DNA of 42,356 nucleotides, from NCBI GenBank assembly GCA_027306755.1, contig DAHUZE010000095.1, forward strand, positions 1 to 42,356, given 5' to 3'. The DNA comes from Acidimicrobiaceae bacterium. Its GTDB lineage: Bacteria; Actinomycetota; Acidimicrobiia; Acidimicrobiales; RAAP-2. Every line of letters starts with the position of its first letter. Within the stretch, counting starts at the first letter, position 1. Positions 15,689 to 24,216 of this stretch are shown here, piece after piece. A program made the position numbers and the translations under genes. The notes under the pieces are model-generated. The model did not search any database. It saw nothing but the letters and a program-made list of their open reading frames with translations, and was not told where the DNA came from.

Positions 15689-16590
15689 CGGTGGACCGGA
15701 ACCTGGGCGACGACACCGGGCGGCGTCTCCCCGAGAGCGGGGGGACCGACGCGCTCGCCGCAGTGGACCCGGACGCCGCGGACGCTTCGACCGACCGGCT
15801 CACCGCAGGGGAAGGGGACGGGGACGGGCTTGCCGCCGGGGACCGCTCCCCTGTGCTTCGGGCCGCCGGCGTGCACAAGTCGTTTGGCGCGCTCGAGGTC
15901 CTGAAGGGCGTGGACCTGACGATGCGCCCGCACGATGTGGTCTGCCTGATCGGCTCCTCCGGATCGGGCAAGTCCACGCTACTACGTTGTTGCAACCTGC
16001 TCGAAAGAATCGAGGGCGGCACCATCGAGCTGTTCGGCCACGACCTGGCCGACGAACGCGTGGACGAAGACCTGGTCCGGAGGCACACGGGCATGGTCTT
16101 CCAGTCCTTCAACCTCTTTCCGCACCTGCGCGTCTTGGACAACGTGACCCTGGCCCCGCGCCGGGTGCTCGGGTTGCAGCGCAAGGATGCGGAGGACCGG
16201 GCCCGCGGCCTCCTCCAGCGGATCGGGCTCGGGGACAAGGCGCAGGAGTACCCCGATCGCCTCTCACGCGGTCAGCAGCAGCGAGTTGCCATCGTGCGGT
16301 CGCTGGCCATGCAGCCGCGGCTCCTGCTCTTGGACGAGGTGACCTCTGCCCTGGATCCTGAGCTGGTGGCCGAGGTGTTGGACCTGGTGGGCGAGCTGGC
16401 ACGCCAGGGCATGACCATGCTGATCGCCACCCATGAGATGGGCTTCGCACGCGAGGTGGCGGACACCGTGTGCTTCCTGGAGGGTGGGGTCATCGTCGAG
16501 TCGGGTCCGCCCGAGCGCATCTTCGGGGACCCGACCGAACCGGCCACCCGGCGCTTCCTCCAGCGCATCTTCGACGCTGGGCGCCTCTGA
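15685..16590 (+). CDS. Polar amino-acid ABC transporter ATPase (GlnQ type)
   Basis: A 301-aa ATPase. The first 55 residues are an acidic, Gly/Asp-rich extension that is not part of the family core. Walker A is GSSGSGKST (residues 90-98), the Q-loop is MVFQSFNLFPH, and Walker B with switch is LLLLDEVTSALDPE (about 213-226), followed by the H-loop ATHEMGFAREVAD. The signature reads LSRGQQQRV, with Arg195 where most relatives have glycine (LSGGQ). The DEVTSALD form is common in this subgroup. It overlaps the permease gene and is the last gene of the transporter operon. Its role is to power uptake of a polar amino acid; specificity is unknown. Confidence 0.92.
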   Translation: MTVDRNLGDDTGRRLPESGGTDALAAVDPDAADASTDRLTAGEGDGDGLAAGDRSPVLRAAGVHKSFGALEVLKGVDLTMRPHDVVCLIGSSGSGKSTLLRCCNLLERIEGGTIELFGHDLADERVDEDLVRRHTGMVFQSFNLFPHLRVLDNVTLAPRRVLGLQRKDAEDRARGLLQRIGLGDKAQEYPDRLSRGQQQRVAIVRSLAMQPRLLLLDEVTSALDPELVAEVLDLVGELARQGMTMLIATHEMGFAREVADTVCFLEGGVIVESGPPERIFGDPTEPATRRFLQRIFDAGRL

Positions 16591-16751
16591 CCCGTACCCG
16601 GGCCCGATACCCAGGACTCGGGCTCGGACCCGGTAACCAGTACTCGGACCAGGCCCAGACTCGCTCCCGCCCGGCGCCCGGTCACTGCTCGGCCCCACAG
16701 CGCCACCCCCTGAGCGCTCCCGTCCGGGGCGACCGGGAGGAACCGCTGCCG

Positions 16752-19700
16752 CTAGGTCTGATTGGGTGTGGGATCGCCCGCAGCCAGGGTCTGGGTGAAC
16801 GCGTTCGTGGCGCTGCCCGAACCCCCCTTCGTGGTGGACGGGCGCGAGCCGGTGCTCGTGGTCGACCCCGTGGTCGACCCCGTGGTCCCACCCGTACTTG
16901 TCGCGCCGCCCGTGGACCGGGAGGCCCCCGACCCGGTGGACGCGGACGATCCCGTGGACCCCGGCCCCGTTGACCCGGACGACCCGGACGATGTCGCACC
17001 CGGCGCCACGCTCTGGAGCAGCTGCTGAGCATGGCCGGTCGCCGACTGGGCGGCCGCCACCTCGCTCTGGTAACCGCCGAGGTTGCCGGCCTTCAAGTCG
17101 GCTTGCGCCTTGGCATAGTCGTTAGCCGCTTCCGCCAGGAGCTTCTGCGCCTGGCTGACGGGACCCGAAGATGTGGACGAGGTCGGCGGCGGGGTCGTCG
17201 GCGCTGTCGCTGTGGGTGTTGTCGTGAGCACGCCGGCGGATGTGGTCTTGAGGGTCGTTCCCAGTAGCGCGTTGAGCGACGCGCCCAGTGTGGGCTTCAT
17301 GCGCACGTGCTGGCCCAGCACCGTGATCACGTACTTGAGCTGGGGCTGGGGCACCGTCTTGGACTCAGCGTAGAGGGGGCGCACGTAGATCACGGACTTG
17401 CCGATCGGCAGCGGGAGGACGTTGCCCAGCAGCACCTTCGAGCCCTGCTGGTTGAGCAGGGTGATCTCCTTTGACACTGTCGGTGTCTGGTCGATCTCGG
17501 TGTCCGCCTGGATGGGCCCGATCTTGCTCGCTCCTGATGGCGTCTCGTACACCTGGAGCTGGCCGAAGTGTGTGGGATCCGAGTTCCCGATCAGCAGTGC
17601 GCGCAGGTTCTGGCTGTTGGTCCCGCCACCGCCGGCCGGAACGTAGGCGTCGGTGACGGTGAAGGACTGTGTCGACTGACCCGGCAGGGCCATGACCTGG
17701 TACACGGGTGTCATCGGCGTGTAGGTGCCGCTGACAACCTGTCCTTGGGCGTTGAGCACGTAGTGCTGCTGCAGGTTCTGTGTCACCACGCCCGGGGTGG
17801 GAGCCACTACCCACGCGTTCCCCGCCGTGTAGAACTGTGTCGGTGAGGTGATGTGGTAGCGGCCGTACATGGCCGCCTGCACGGCAAAGAGGTCCGAGCC
17901 GTAGCGCAGGTGCGCACGGAGTGTCGGCGACATGTCCGACGCCGGGGTGAACATCTTGGGGAAGGCCGCCTCGTACGCCCGCAAGATCGGATCGGTTGCC
18001 GTGTCCATGGCGTAGTAGGTCATCTTGCCCGAGTAGGCGTTGACCACCACCACCACAGAGTTGCGGATGTAGTTGAAGCTGGCGGGGAGGTGGTTGGCTG
18101 CTGTGGTCGGCAGGTCCTGGTTCAGGCTGGACGCGTTCTGTGAGTAGGGGTAGTTGGCCGTCGTCGTGTAGGCGTTCAGGATCCAGTCGATCTGGCCGTT
18201 CACCAGCGCGGGGTACGGCTGCGAGTCGAAGCTCAAGAAGGGGGCGGCCTTCTCGGCCATTGTCCGCACGTCCCTAACGAACATCATCTTCGACTTGGAC
18301 GTGATCAGGTTGGAGTCCAGCACGTTCAGGTCACCCAGTCGCAGGGCGAACGCGGCCCGGGTGAGGAAGGAGTTGAGGGTGACGCCCCCGGTTCCCCGGT
18401 AGTGGCCCCCGACGTCGGCTCCTGTGGAGCGAGAGCCGTCGAGCTCGGGCTGGCGGGTGTTGGCGATGGCGTATCCCGGATTTGTCACGCCGAAGTACAC
18501 GGCCGGTTGGCGGACCTTGGGTGCCCCCTTGGCCGAGACAGTCGGGACGTCCCGGATGGAGAAGACCGGGTTGCCGTTGGCCGTGGCCTGGTTGGCCTTG
18601 GCCATGACGAGCCCTTCGCCATGGGTGTACTGCAGGTGTGTGTTGACCCAGCTGGGCGAGGGGACGTTTGTCGGGTCGATCTGGCGTACCCCCACCACGG
18701 CCGGCCGGATGACGCCGTGTGTGGTGTACCGGTCCATCTGGACCGTCTGGAAGGTGTAGTAGGCGCTGATGTCCTGCTTGGTCTTGAAGTCGGCCTGCGA
18801 GATCTGGGGAGCCGGGTCCCACAGCCGGACGTTGGTCAGGGTTGTGAGGCTGGCGTCCACTGTTGTCGTCGGGATCGTTGTCTTGTCCGCCACGTGGGAG
18901 ACGGTCACGCCGCCGAGTCCGTAGGCCGCCCGGGTGGCGGCGATGTTGCGGGTGATGTACGGCTTCTCCAGCGTGGACTGGGCGGGGTTCACCTTCAGTA
19001 CCTGGAGCACAGCCGGATAGACGACTCCGATCACCAGGGCCACGAACGCCCACACCCCGATGGCCAGCACGGGCAGGGTCCAGCCCTGCCGCCGGATGTT
19101 GACGAGCAGGATCACCGCGGCAAAGAGCGAGACGAAGAAGAGCACACTCAGGGCAGGGATCCGGGCGTGCACGTCGGTGTACCCCGCACCCTCCACGTAC
19201 CCGTTGGTCGACAGGTCCAGCGAGTAGCGCTGGAGGAAATAGCCCGCCGCCTTGGCCAGGGCGATCAGGGCCAGGATCACCGAGAGGTGGACCTTCACCA
19301 TCGGCCGCACATGGGGCGCCGTGCGGACCCGGATGCCGCCGTTCAGGTAGTGGAAGAGCGCCGTCAGGAGCAGGACGGCGAACAGCGAGCCGAGTACCCA
19401 GTCCACGAGGAACGCGAGGAAGGGAAGGCGGAACACGAAGAAGCCCACGTTCATCCCGAACTGGGGGTCGCGGGCCGGGAAGGTCTGGGCATGGGTGAAC
19501 AGCAGCCAGTTGTTCCATTGCCCGATCGTGGTGGCGGCGGCCACCAACGCGGCGACAAATGCGATGGCGGCGTACACCCGCGCGGCATGGGGGCGGACGG
19601 CGCGCTGGTACCGCCTGAGCAGCTCGTCCTCGGGCTCGGGGAGCACCTCGTGCCCCCCGATCCGGTCGCACAGCACGAGGTTCACCCACAGCACGACGAA

Positions 19701-19931
19701 GAAGGCCGCGCCGAAGCTGGCGAACAGCCCCACCTTGACCGCCACCAGGGTGGACCACACGCGGTGGAGGCCGACGGAAGAGAACCACAGGCTGTCGGTG
19801 TACACCGTGGCGAGCGACCGCAGCGATGCCAGGAGGACCAGCAGCACGATGACGGCGGCCACGATCCACCAGCGGGTCCGCTTGGTGCGCGGTCTCGCGG
19901 CGCCCTGCGGGACGTCTTGCGGCGTTCGCAC
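16752..19931 (-). CDS. UPF0182-family large membrane protein
   Basis: A 1059-aa protein from a GTG at 19931. After a short basic N-terminus (KRTRWWIV) there are about seven membrane helices within the first 310 residues. A large extracytoplasmic region follows, with family blocks such as ITRNIAATRAAYGL, YYTFQTVQMDRY, TNPGYAIANTRQPELDG, YPALVNGQIDWILNAYTTT and GKMTYYAMD. The C-terminal 90 residues are low-complexity Ser/Thr/Gly (STGSTT-type), probably a flexible exposed tail. UPF0182 proteins are conserved across actinobacteria and cyanobacteria without a settled function. The M. tuberculosis member Rv3193c also lies beside a PDZ-Lon protease. It is the last gene of a minus-strand run with the DivIVA-like and PDZ-Lon genes. 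Confidence 0.93.
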   Translation of the reverse strand: MRTPQDVPQGAARPRTKRTRWWIVAAVIVLLVLLASLRSLATVYTDSLWFSSVGLHRVWSTLVAVKVGLFASFGAAFFVVLWVNLVLCDRIGGHEVLPEPEDELLRRYQRAVRPHAARVYAAIAFVAALVAAATTIGQWNNWLLFTHAQTFPARDPQFGMNVGFFVFRLPFLAFLVDWVLGSLFAVLLLTALFHYLNGGIRVRTAPHVRPMVKVHLSVILALIALAKAAGYFLQRYSLDLSTNGYVEGAGYTDVHARIPALSVLFFVSLFAAVILLVNIRRQGWTLPVLAIGVWAFVALVIGVVYPAVLQVLKVNPAQSTLEKPYITRNIAATRAAYGLGGVTVSHVADKTTIPTTTVDASLTTLTNVRLWDPAPQISQADFKTKQDISAYYTFQTVQMDRYTTHGVIRPAVVGVRQIDPTNVPSPSWVNTHLQYTHGEGLVMAKANQATANGNPVFSIRDVPTVSAKGAPKVRQPAVYFGVTNPGYAIANTRQPELDGSRSTGADVGGHYRGTGGVTLNSFLTRAAFALRLGDLNVLDSNLITSKSKMMFVRDVRTMAEKAAPFLSFDSQPYPALVNGQIDWILNAYTTTANYPYSQNASSLNQDLPTTAANHLPASFNYIRNSVVVVVNAYSGKMTYYAMDTATDPILRAYEAAFPKMFTPASDMSPTLRAHLRYGSDLFAVQAAMYGRYHITSPTQFYTAGNAWVVAPTPGVVTQNLQQHYVLNAQGQVVSGTYTPMTPVYQVMALPGQSTQSFTVTDAYVPAGGGGTNSQNLRALLIGNSDPTHFGQLQVYETPSGASKIGPIQADTEIDQTPTVSKEITLLNQQGSKVLLGNVLPLPIGKSVIYVRPLYAESKTVPQPQLKYVITVLGQHVRMKPTLGASLNALLGTTLKTTSAGVLTTTPTATAPTTPPPTSSTSSGPVSQAQKLLAEAANDYAKAQADLKAGNLGGYQSEVAAAQSATGHAQQLLQSVAPGATSSGSSGSTGPGSTGSSASTGSGASRSTGGATSTGGTTGSTTGSTTSTGSRPSTTKGGSGSATNAFTQTLAAGDPTPNQT

Positions 19932-19994
19932 CGGTGGAAGCCTAAGACGACAGGAGTGCGTGGGGGCGTCGGCTGCGACGCATCTGCATCGCGC

Positions 19995-22202
19995 TCACTG
20001 AGCCGCAGGCACGACCAGGCACCGGCACCCGGCGTGCGCCGGCGGATGGCGGTGGCCGGTGGGGAACTCCTCGCCCGGCGCCATGGACCCTGCCAGCGCG
20101 TTGTCCTCGCAGTCCGCGCAGCCCGGGCCCGAGTCTCCACGGACCCAGACCACCCCGCCGCTACGCGCCGACCCGGCCAGCACCCCGGCGCCGAAGGCCT
20201 CGATCGCCCTGTCCTCTGCCAGCCGTTCGATCCGCTCGCCCCGCCACTCCCGGTAGGCAGCACCAACCCGCTCGGCGGCATCGGGGATGTCGCCCCCCTC
20301 CAGCCGGCGGCGAAGCAGGGTGACGACGGTGCTCGTCAGCTCGCCGGTGACCGCGTCCACCGTGCGCGGGTCCGGATTGGGCGACCGCCCCTGGCGACCA
20401 CCGACCATCGAGCGGGCGAAGGCGATGCCCGCTGCCATCGAGTCGCGCAGAGCTGCAGAGGAGGCCTTGGCGTACAGGGCACGCTGTGTGCTCTCCTGCG
20501 GCAGCAGATCGTCCGTCCACGTCCCGGGCCCCTTGCGGAGGCGGTCCAGCAGACCGTTCTGGTCATCCTGCAGCGCGCGCTTGAGGCGCCGGGCCATGGC
20601 GGTCACGATCGGATCCAGCGCCGCCGCCCGCCGCTCCAGCGCCACATGCTCGGCCGACGGCTCGGCCGGCGCGTCGGGGGGCTGCGGGGCGCCCACAGCC
20701 TCCTCGGCGGGTGCCTGCCCGGCGGGTGCCCCCCCGGCGGGTATCGCCTCGGCGGGTGCCCCCCCGGCGGGTGCCGCCTCGTCGCCCGTGGCCGCCGCCT
20801 GCCCGCTCGACTCCGCGTCGGCCCGCCCCTCAGCCGGGGCATTCCCGTTCGAGGCGGCGAGAGCGTCGCCCTCTCCGCCGTGCCCCGCCGGACCCGCTCC
20901 CATTGCCGCATCCGCATCATCCGGGCCGGTCTCGCCCTCCTGACGACCATCGGTCTCCTGACGACCATCGGTGCCCTGGCGAGCCCGGAGGCGGGCAAAG
21001 AGCCCGTCGACGTCCGACGAGGCCCCACCGGGCTCCGCCAACAGGTCGAGCGGCTCCGGTGCCAGGTCCACGGCAATCGGGTCCACGGCAATCGGATCGA
21101 CGGCAATCGGGGGAGGCAGCGGCGCCGGGCGGGGTGCGGACCGAACCCTTCCTGTGCCGTGCGACGGCGAACCCTGGGCAGCGCCGGCCGGCTCACGCTG
21201 CCCCGCGTCGCCCTCCCCCCTGGCGGCCTCCCCGCTGGCGCCCGGCGCCGGGGAAGGCGACCATCGGTCCGTGTCGGGCCTGTCGCCCGGACGCTCGACC
21301 ACGGTGGCGATGTCGTCGAAGCGCAGGGAAACCTGCGAGGAGATGGCACGGTCGACCACGTCGCCGGCCGCGGCCAGGGTCGCTCCCGAGTCGGCTCCCA
21401 GCTCTGCCGCGGCGCGCTCTCCCTCGGCCACCAGTACGGCCTCGGGTGCGTCGATCGTCACGTGACGCGCCACGTCAGCCGCCGCTGCCCGGGCTGCGTC
21501 GTCGGCCCGGGCCAGATCGTCCACGATCCGGTCCACAGAGTGCCGCACGCCCACGATGGACGACGCGATCTCGTCGCGCGCCGCCCGGAACTGCTCGATC
21601 TGCTCGGTCATCAGCCGGCGGCGGTGGGCCATGTCCGCCAGCACCCGCCGGCGGGCGTCCTGGGCCTGGTCAACCATCGCCCGCCCGTGATCGCGAGCCC
21701 GCTCGATGAGCCCCTCGCCCTCGGCCCTGGCGGCATCCATCATGGCCGCGGCCTCGTCGCGCGCCTGCTGGCGCAGCGCGTTGGCTTCGAGCTCTGCCTC
21801 GGCGATCCGCTCTGCCGCCTGGGATTCGGCCCTCACCTGGATCTCGGTGGCCTGCTGCTGCGCCTCGCGCAGGATGCTGGCCGCCGACTCATCGGTCGTC
21901 TTGGTGATGCGGGCCGCCTCTTCGTGGGCGTTGCGCAGCACGGCCGCGCTGCGCTGGCCGAGGGCGTGGGTGAGCACGCCCTCGTCGATGACCGGGTGCC
22001 GGGCCCGGTCCTCAGCAGCGGTCAGCTCCTCGAGCAGCTCCTGCTCGCGGCGCTCGGCGGTGGCCAGTTCCCGCGCCACCTTCTCCAAAAAGGCGCGCAC
22101 CTCCTCAGGGTCGAAGCCGCGCCGGACGATCCCGAAGTCCCGCTGGGGGACCTCGTTCGCCGGCAGGCGCCCGGACGAGATGGTCGGTCGGTCGTCAGCC
22201 AC
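19995..22202 (-). CDS. DivIVA-domain coiled-coil protein with a phage-head-morphogenesis-like C-terminus
   Basis: A 735-aa protein from GTG 22202. Residues 20-50 carry a DivIVA-type pattern (RDFGIVRRGFDPEEVRAFLE). Residues 45-240 are a long Ala/Glu/Arg coiled coil resembling Wag31 or ATP-synthase-b-like stalks. Residues 270-510 are low-complexity, with IAVDP and PAGGAPAE repeats. The last about 200 residues are helical and end in WVRGDSGPGCADCEDNA plus EEFPTGHRHPPAHAGCRC: Cys695/Cys698, His717/His719/His723 and Cys726/Cys728. That CxxC...GHxxPxHxxCRC ending is the mark of SPP1 gp7/Mu gpF phage head morphogenesis proteins. The protein may mark curved membrane and polar growth zones. The function of the C-terminal domain, perhaps zinc-binding or structural, is unknown. 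Confidence 0.82.
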   Translation of the reverse strand: MADDRPTISSGRLPANEVPQRDFGIVRRGFDPEEVRAFLEKVARELATAERREQELLEELTAAEDRARHPVIDEGVLTHALGQRSAAVLRNAHEEAARITKTTDESAASILREAQQQATEIQVRAESQAAERIAEAELEANALRQQARDEAAAMMDAARAEGEGLIERARDHGRAMVDQAQDARRRVLADMAHRRRLMTEQIEQFRAARDEIASSIVGVRHSVDRIVDDLARADDAARAAAADVARHVTIDAPEAVLVAEGERAAAELGADSGATLAAAGDVVDRAISSQVSLRFDDIATVVERPGDRPDTDRWSPSPAPGASGEAARGEGDAGQREPAGAAQGSPSHGTGRVRSAPRPAPLPPPIAVDPIAVDPIAVDLAPEPLDLLAEPGGASSDVDGLFARLRARQGTDGRQETDGRQEGETGPDDADAAMGAGPAGHGGEGDALAASNGNAPAEGRADAESSGQAAATGDEAAPAGGAPAEAIPAGGAPAGQAPAEEAVGAPQPPDAPAEPSAEHVALERRAAALDPIVTAMARRLKRALQDDQNGLLDRLRKGPGTWTDDLLPQESTQRALYAKASSAALRDSMAAGIAFARSMVGGRQGRSPNPDPRTVDAVTGELTSTVVTLLRRRLEGGDIPDAAERVGAAYREWRGERIERLAEDRAIEAFGAGVLAGSARSGGVVWVRGDSGPGCADCEDNALAGSMAPGEEFPTGHRHPPAHAGCRCLVVPAAQ

Positions 22203-22212
22203 TGGCGAGAGC

Positions 22213-23502
22213 CTACGACCCTGGCGAGCGCAGGTTGGGCACCGATCCGCCGAGGCGGCGCAGATCGGTCAGGACCTGTGTCAGCGAGCGCACCGCGTAC
22301 ACCCTGAGCCCCGGAGTTGCGGTGGCCTCGGCTGTGCCGCGCTGGCCGGCCGGAACGAAGAAGACCGTCGCTCCCGCCCGCTCGACGGCGATGGTCTTCT
22401 CGCGGACTCCACCCACGGGGCCTACCGCTCCGCCGGCGTCGATGGTGCCCGTGGCGGCCACCGTCCTGCCACCGGTCAGGCGCCCGTTCGACAGGGCGTC
22501 GATGATGCCGAGCGTCCAGGCCAGCCCGGCGGACGGACCTCCGATGGATGTGGTCCGGATCGAGATGGGCACCGGGTAGGTGTAGTCGACCTGCGTCTGG
22601 GCTTCCACGCCCAGGAAGCCCCGCTCGGGGTTCCCGGTCCCCGGGCACGCAGGTGTGGCCGGCGGGCGGGGCACCGAGCGCGGCCAGCGCCCCAGGCGAA
22701 CGGGCTCGACGACGGTGCGGCCCGGGACCAGCACGGCGCGGCGCGAGACCGTCGTGCGCTCCACCGTGAGCCGGACGGTTGACCCGGCGTCGTGCCGGGC
22801 GAGTGCCTGCGAGAAGCCGCAGGCACCGGTGACGGCCCCCCCGTCCACCGCGGTAACCAGCTGGCCGACGTGGAGCAGGGGAGCTGCCGGTGATCCCGGC
22901 ACCACCGTGAAGACAACCACGCCGGCGTCGCGCGCCGCCACGTGCTCGCCCAGCCGCGTCAGCGCTGCCGCCTTGGCCGAGGCCTGCGATTGGGCCATCT
23001 CCAAGAAGCTCTGGGCTGTGAGCTGCGCAGGCGGGGTCTGGGGTCCCAGCACTGTGACCGCCGGGAGGAACTGGGCGCCCCGGATGGCGTCGAACAGGTA
23101 GCCGAGGGCCGTGACCCGTGCGAGGTAGACGTCGGTGAGGAGCACGTGGCCGTCGATCCGGTGGGCCCGTGCAGCCGGCACCGTGATGAGGGGAGCCACC
23201 GGCTGGGCGAGGCCAGGGGTCACCGCGTACTCGTTGAGGCTGACATGGTCGGCCACGGCGCCGGCCACCACGAGCACGGCAACCGCCGCCAGCGCGACGC
23301 GGGGCCAGCGGGGCCAGCGGGGCCGGTGCTGGCCGTGCCGGTGGGGCTGGCCGTGCTGGTGGGGCTGGCCGTGCCGGAGGGGCCACGGGAGCCTCCGGGC
23401 GACTCGGCGGCGAGCGGGGTGGACGGGGTCCCACGACGGCGCGCCCGGGTGGTCGGCGGGCGGGTCGGGAGGCGGCGTGCGAGGCGGGTCGGGCTGGGAC
23501 AT
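22213..23502 (-). CDS. PDZ-domain Lon-like serine protease (YlbL/Rv3194c type)
   Basis: A 429-aa membrane-anchored protease. ATG 23502 was chosen because the longer frame would cross the divergent gene. Residues 1-68 are cytoplasmic and unusually His/Pro/Trp-rich (HGQPHQHGQPHRHGQ). Residues 69-86 form a membrane anchor. A PDZ domain lies at about 190-255 (VVVFTVVPGSPAAPLLHVGQ). A Lon (S16) proteolytic domain spans about 300-415 with catalytic Ser324 in GGPSAGLAWTLG and Lys369 in VGGVREKTIAV. No ATPase domain is present, as in the YlbL/SdrC family. It lies 10 bp upstream of the DivIVA-like gene on the same strand, likely in one operon with it and UPF0182. Substrates are unknown; it acts on the outer face of the membrane. 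Confidence 0.92.
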   Translation of the reverse strand: MSQPDPPRTPPPDPPADHPGAPSWDPVHPARRRVARRLPWPLRHGQPHQHGQPHRHGQHRPRWPRWPRVALAAVAVLVVAGAVADHVSLNEYAVTPGLAQPVAPLITVPAARAHRIDGHVLLTDVYLARVTALGYLFDAIRGAQFLPAVTVLGPQTPPAQLTAQSFLEMAQSQASAKAAALTRLGEHVAARDAGVVVFTVVPGSPAAPLLHVGQLVTAVDGGAVTGACGFSQALARHDAGSTVRLTVERTTVSRRAVLVPGRTVVEPVRLGRWPRSVPRPPATPACPGTGNPERGFLGVEAQTQVDYTYPVPISIRTTSIGGPSAGLAWTLGIIDALSNGRLTGGRTVAATGTIDAGGAVGPVGGVREKTIAVERAGATVFFVPAGQRGTAEATATPGLRVYAVRSLTQVLTDLRRLGGSVPNLRSPGS

Positions 23503-23568
23503 ACTCGATCGGTGACGCAGGATCCTGTCACGCCTGACGCGCCGACCGTGGGCAGCGAAAGGACGGCC

Positions 23569-24204
23569 ATGGCGGTGGCGGGCCACCGCGGCGACGTCAC
23601 GGCAGCCCGTGACGGGCTCGGTGCACGCGACCCACGGGTCCGAGAGCTGGCGCTCGGTGCCCTGGCCCGGGTGGGTGCGCTGGACGAGGAGACCGTGCTC
23701 GCCTGCTTCGGGGACCCGGACCCGGCGGTCCGGCGCCGGGCCGCCGACCTATCCGCTCGCCTGCCACCGACCGAGGTGCTGCGAGCCGATCTCCGCCACC
23801 TGCTGGCGGACGGCGACCCGCTGGTGGTGGAAGCGGCGTGCTGGTCGCTGGGCGAGCTCGGGGATGCGGCCGGGGTCGCGACACTGTCTGGGGCGGCCCG
23901 GCTGCACGTGGACGCCCGGGTCCGGGAGGCGGCGCTGGCAGCACTGGCGGCGATCGGGGACCCGAGCGGCCTGGAGGCCGTCCTGGACGCCCTGGGCGAC
24001 CGGCCCACGGTGCGGCGACGGGCGGTGGTGGCGCTGGCCGCCTTCGACGGCCCAGGCGTGGAGGAGGCGCTGCGCAAGAGCGCCGAGGACCGCGACTGGC
24101 AGGTGCGCGAGGTGGCCGAGATCCTCTTGGACGAGTCGCCGGGCGAATCGTGGGGCGAGGCGCCGGCCGGAGACCCGCCGCGCAGAAGTCCGGCAGGCGG
24201 CTAG
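23569..24204 (+). CDS. HEAT-repeat protein
   Basis: A 211-aa all-helical protein built of about five or six HEAT/PBS-lyase-type repeats. Visible units are HRGDVTAARDGLGARDPRVR, LACFGDPDPAVRRRAADLSA, LLADGDPLVVEAACWSLGEL, VDARVREAALAALAAIGDPS and LDALGDRPTVRRRAVVALAA. Such superhelices are protein-binding scaffolds. ATG 23569 has AAAGGA about 6 bp upstream and leaves 66 bp to the divergent PDZ-Lon gene; a GTG at 23512 in the same frame would leave only 9 bp. The last 25 residues are a Pro/Gly tail. It is convergent with mreB. Partner unknown. Confidence 0.82.
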   Translation: MAVAGHRGDVTAARDGLGARDPRVRELALGALARVGALDEETVLACFGDPDPAVRRRAADLSARLPPTEVLRADLRHLLADGDPLVVEAACWSLGELGDAAGVATLSGAARLHVDARVREAALAALAAIGDPSGLEAVLDALGDRPTVRRRAVVALAAFDGPGVEEALRKSAEDRDWQVREVAEILLDESPGESWGEAPAGDPPRRSPAGG

Positions 24205-24216
24205 CGGCCCCTCCCG

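Noticed and set aside
16591..16751. Repeated CCCGG/GGACC blocks after the amino-acid ATPase gene as a regulatory RNA
   Set aside because: The blocks form only weak, ambiguous hairpins in GC-rich DNA; at most a loose terminator region between convergent genes.
18402..22307. A 1301-residue open frame on the plus strand
   Set aside because: It lies antisense to the UPF0182 and DivIVA-like genes. Its composition is Gly/Arg/His-rich without any domain, as expected for a shadow frame in very GC-rich DNA.
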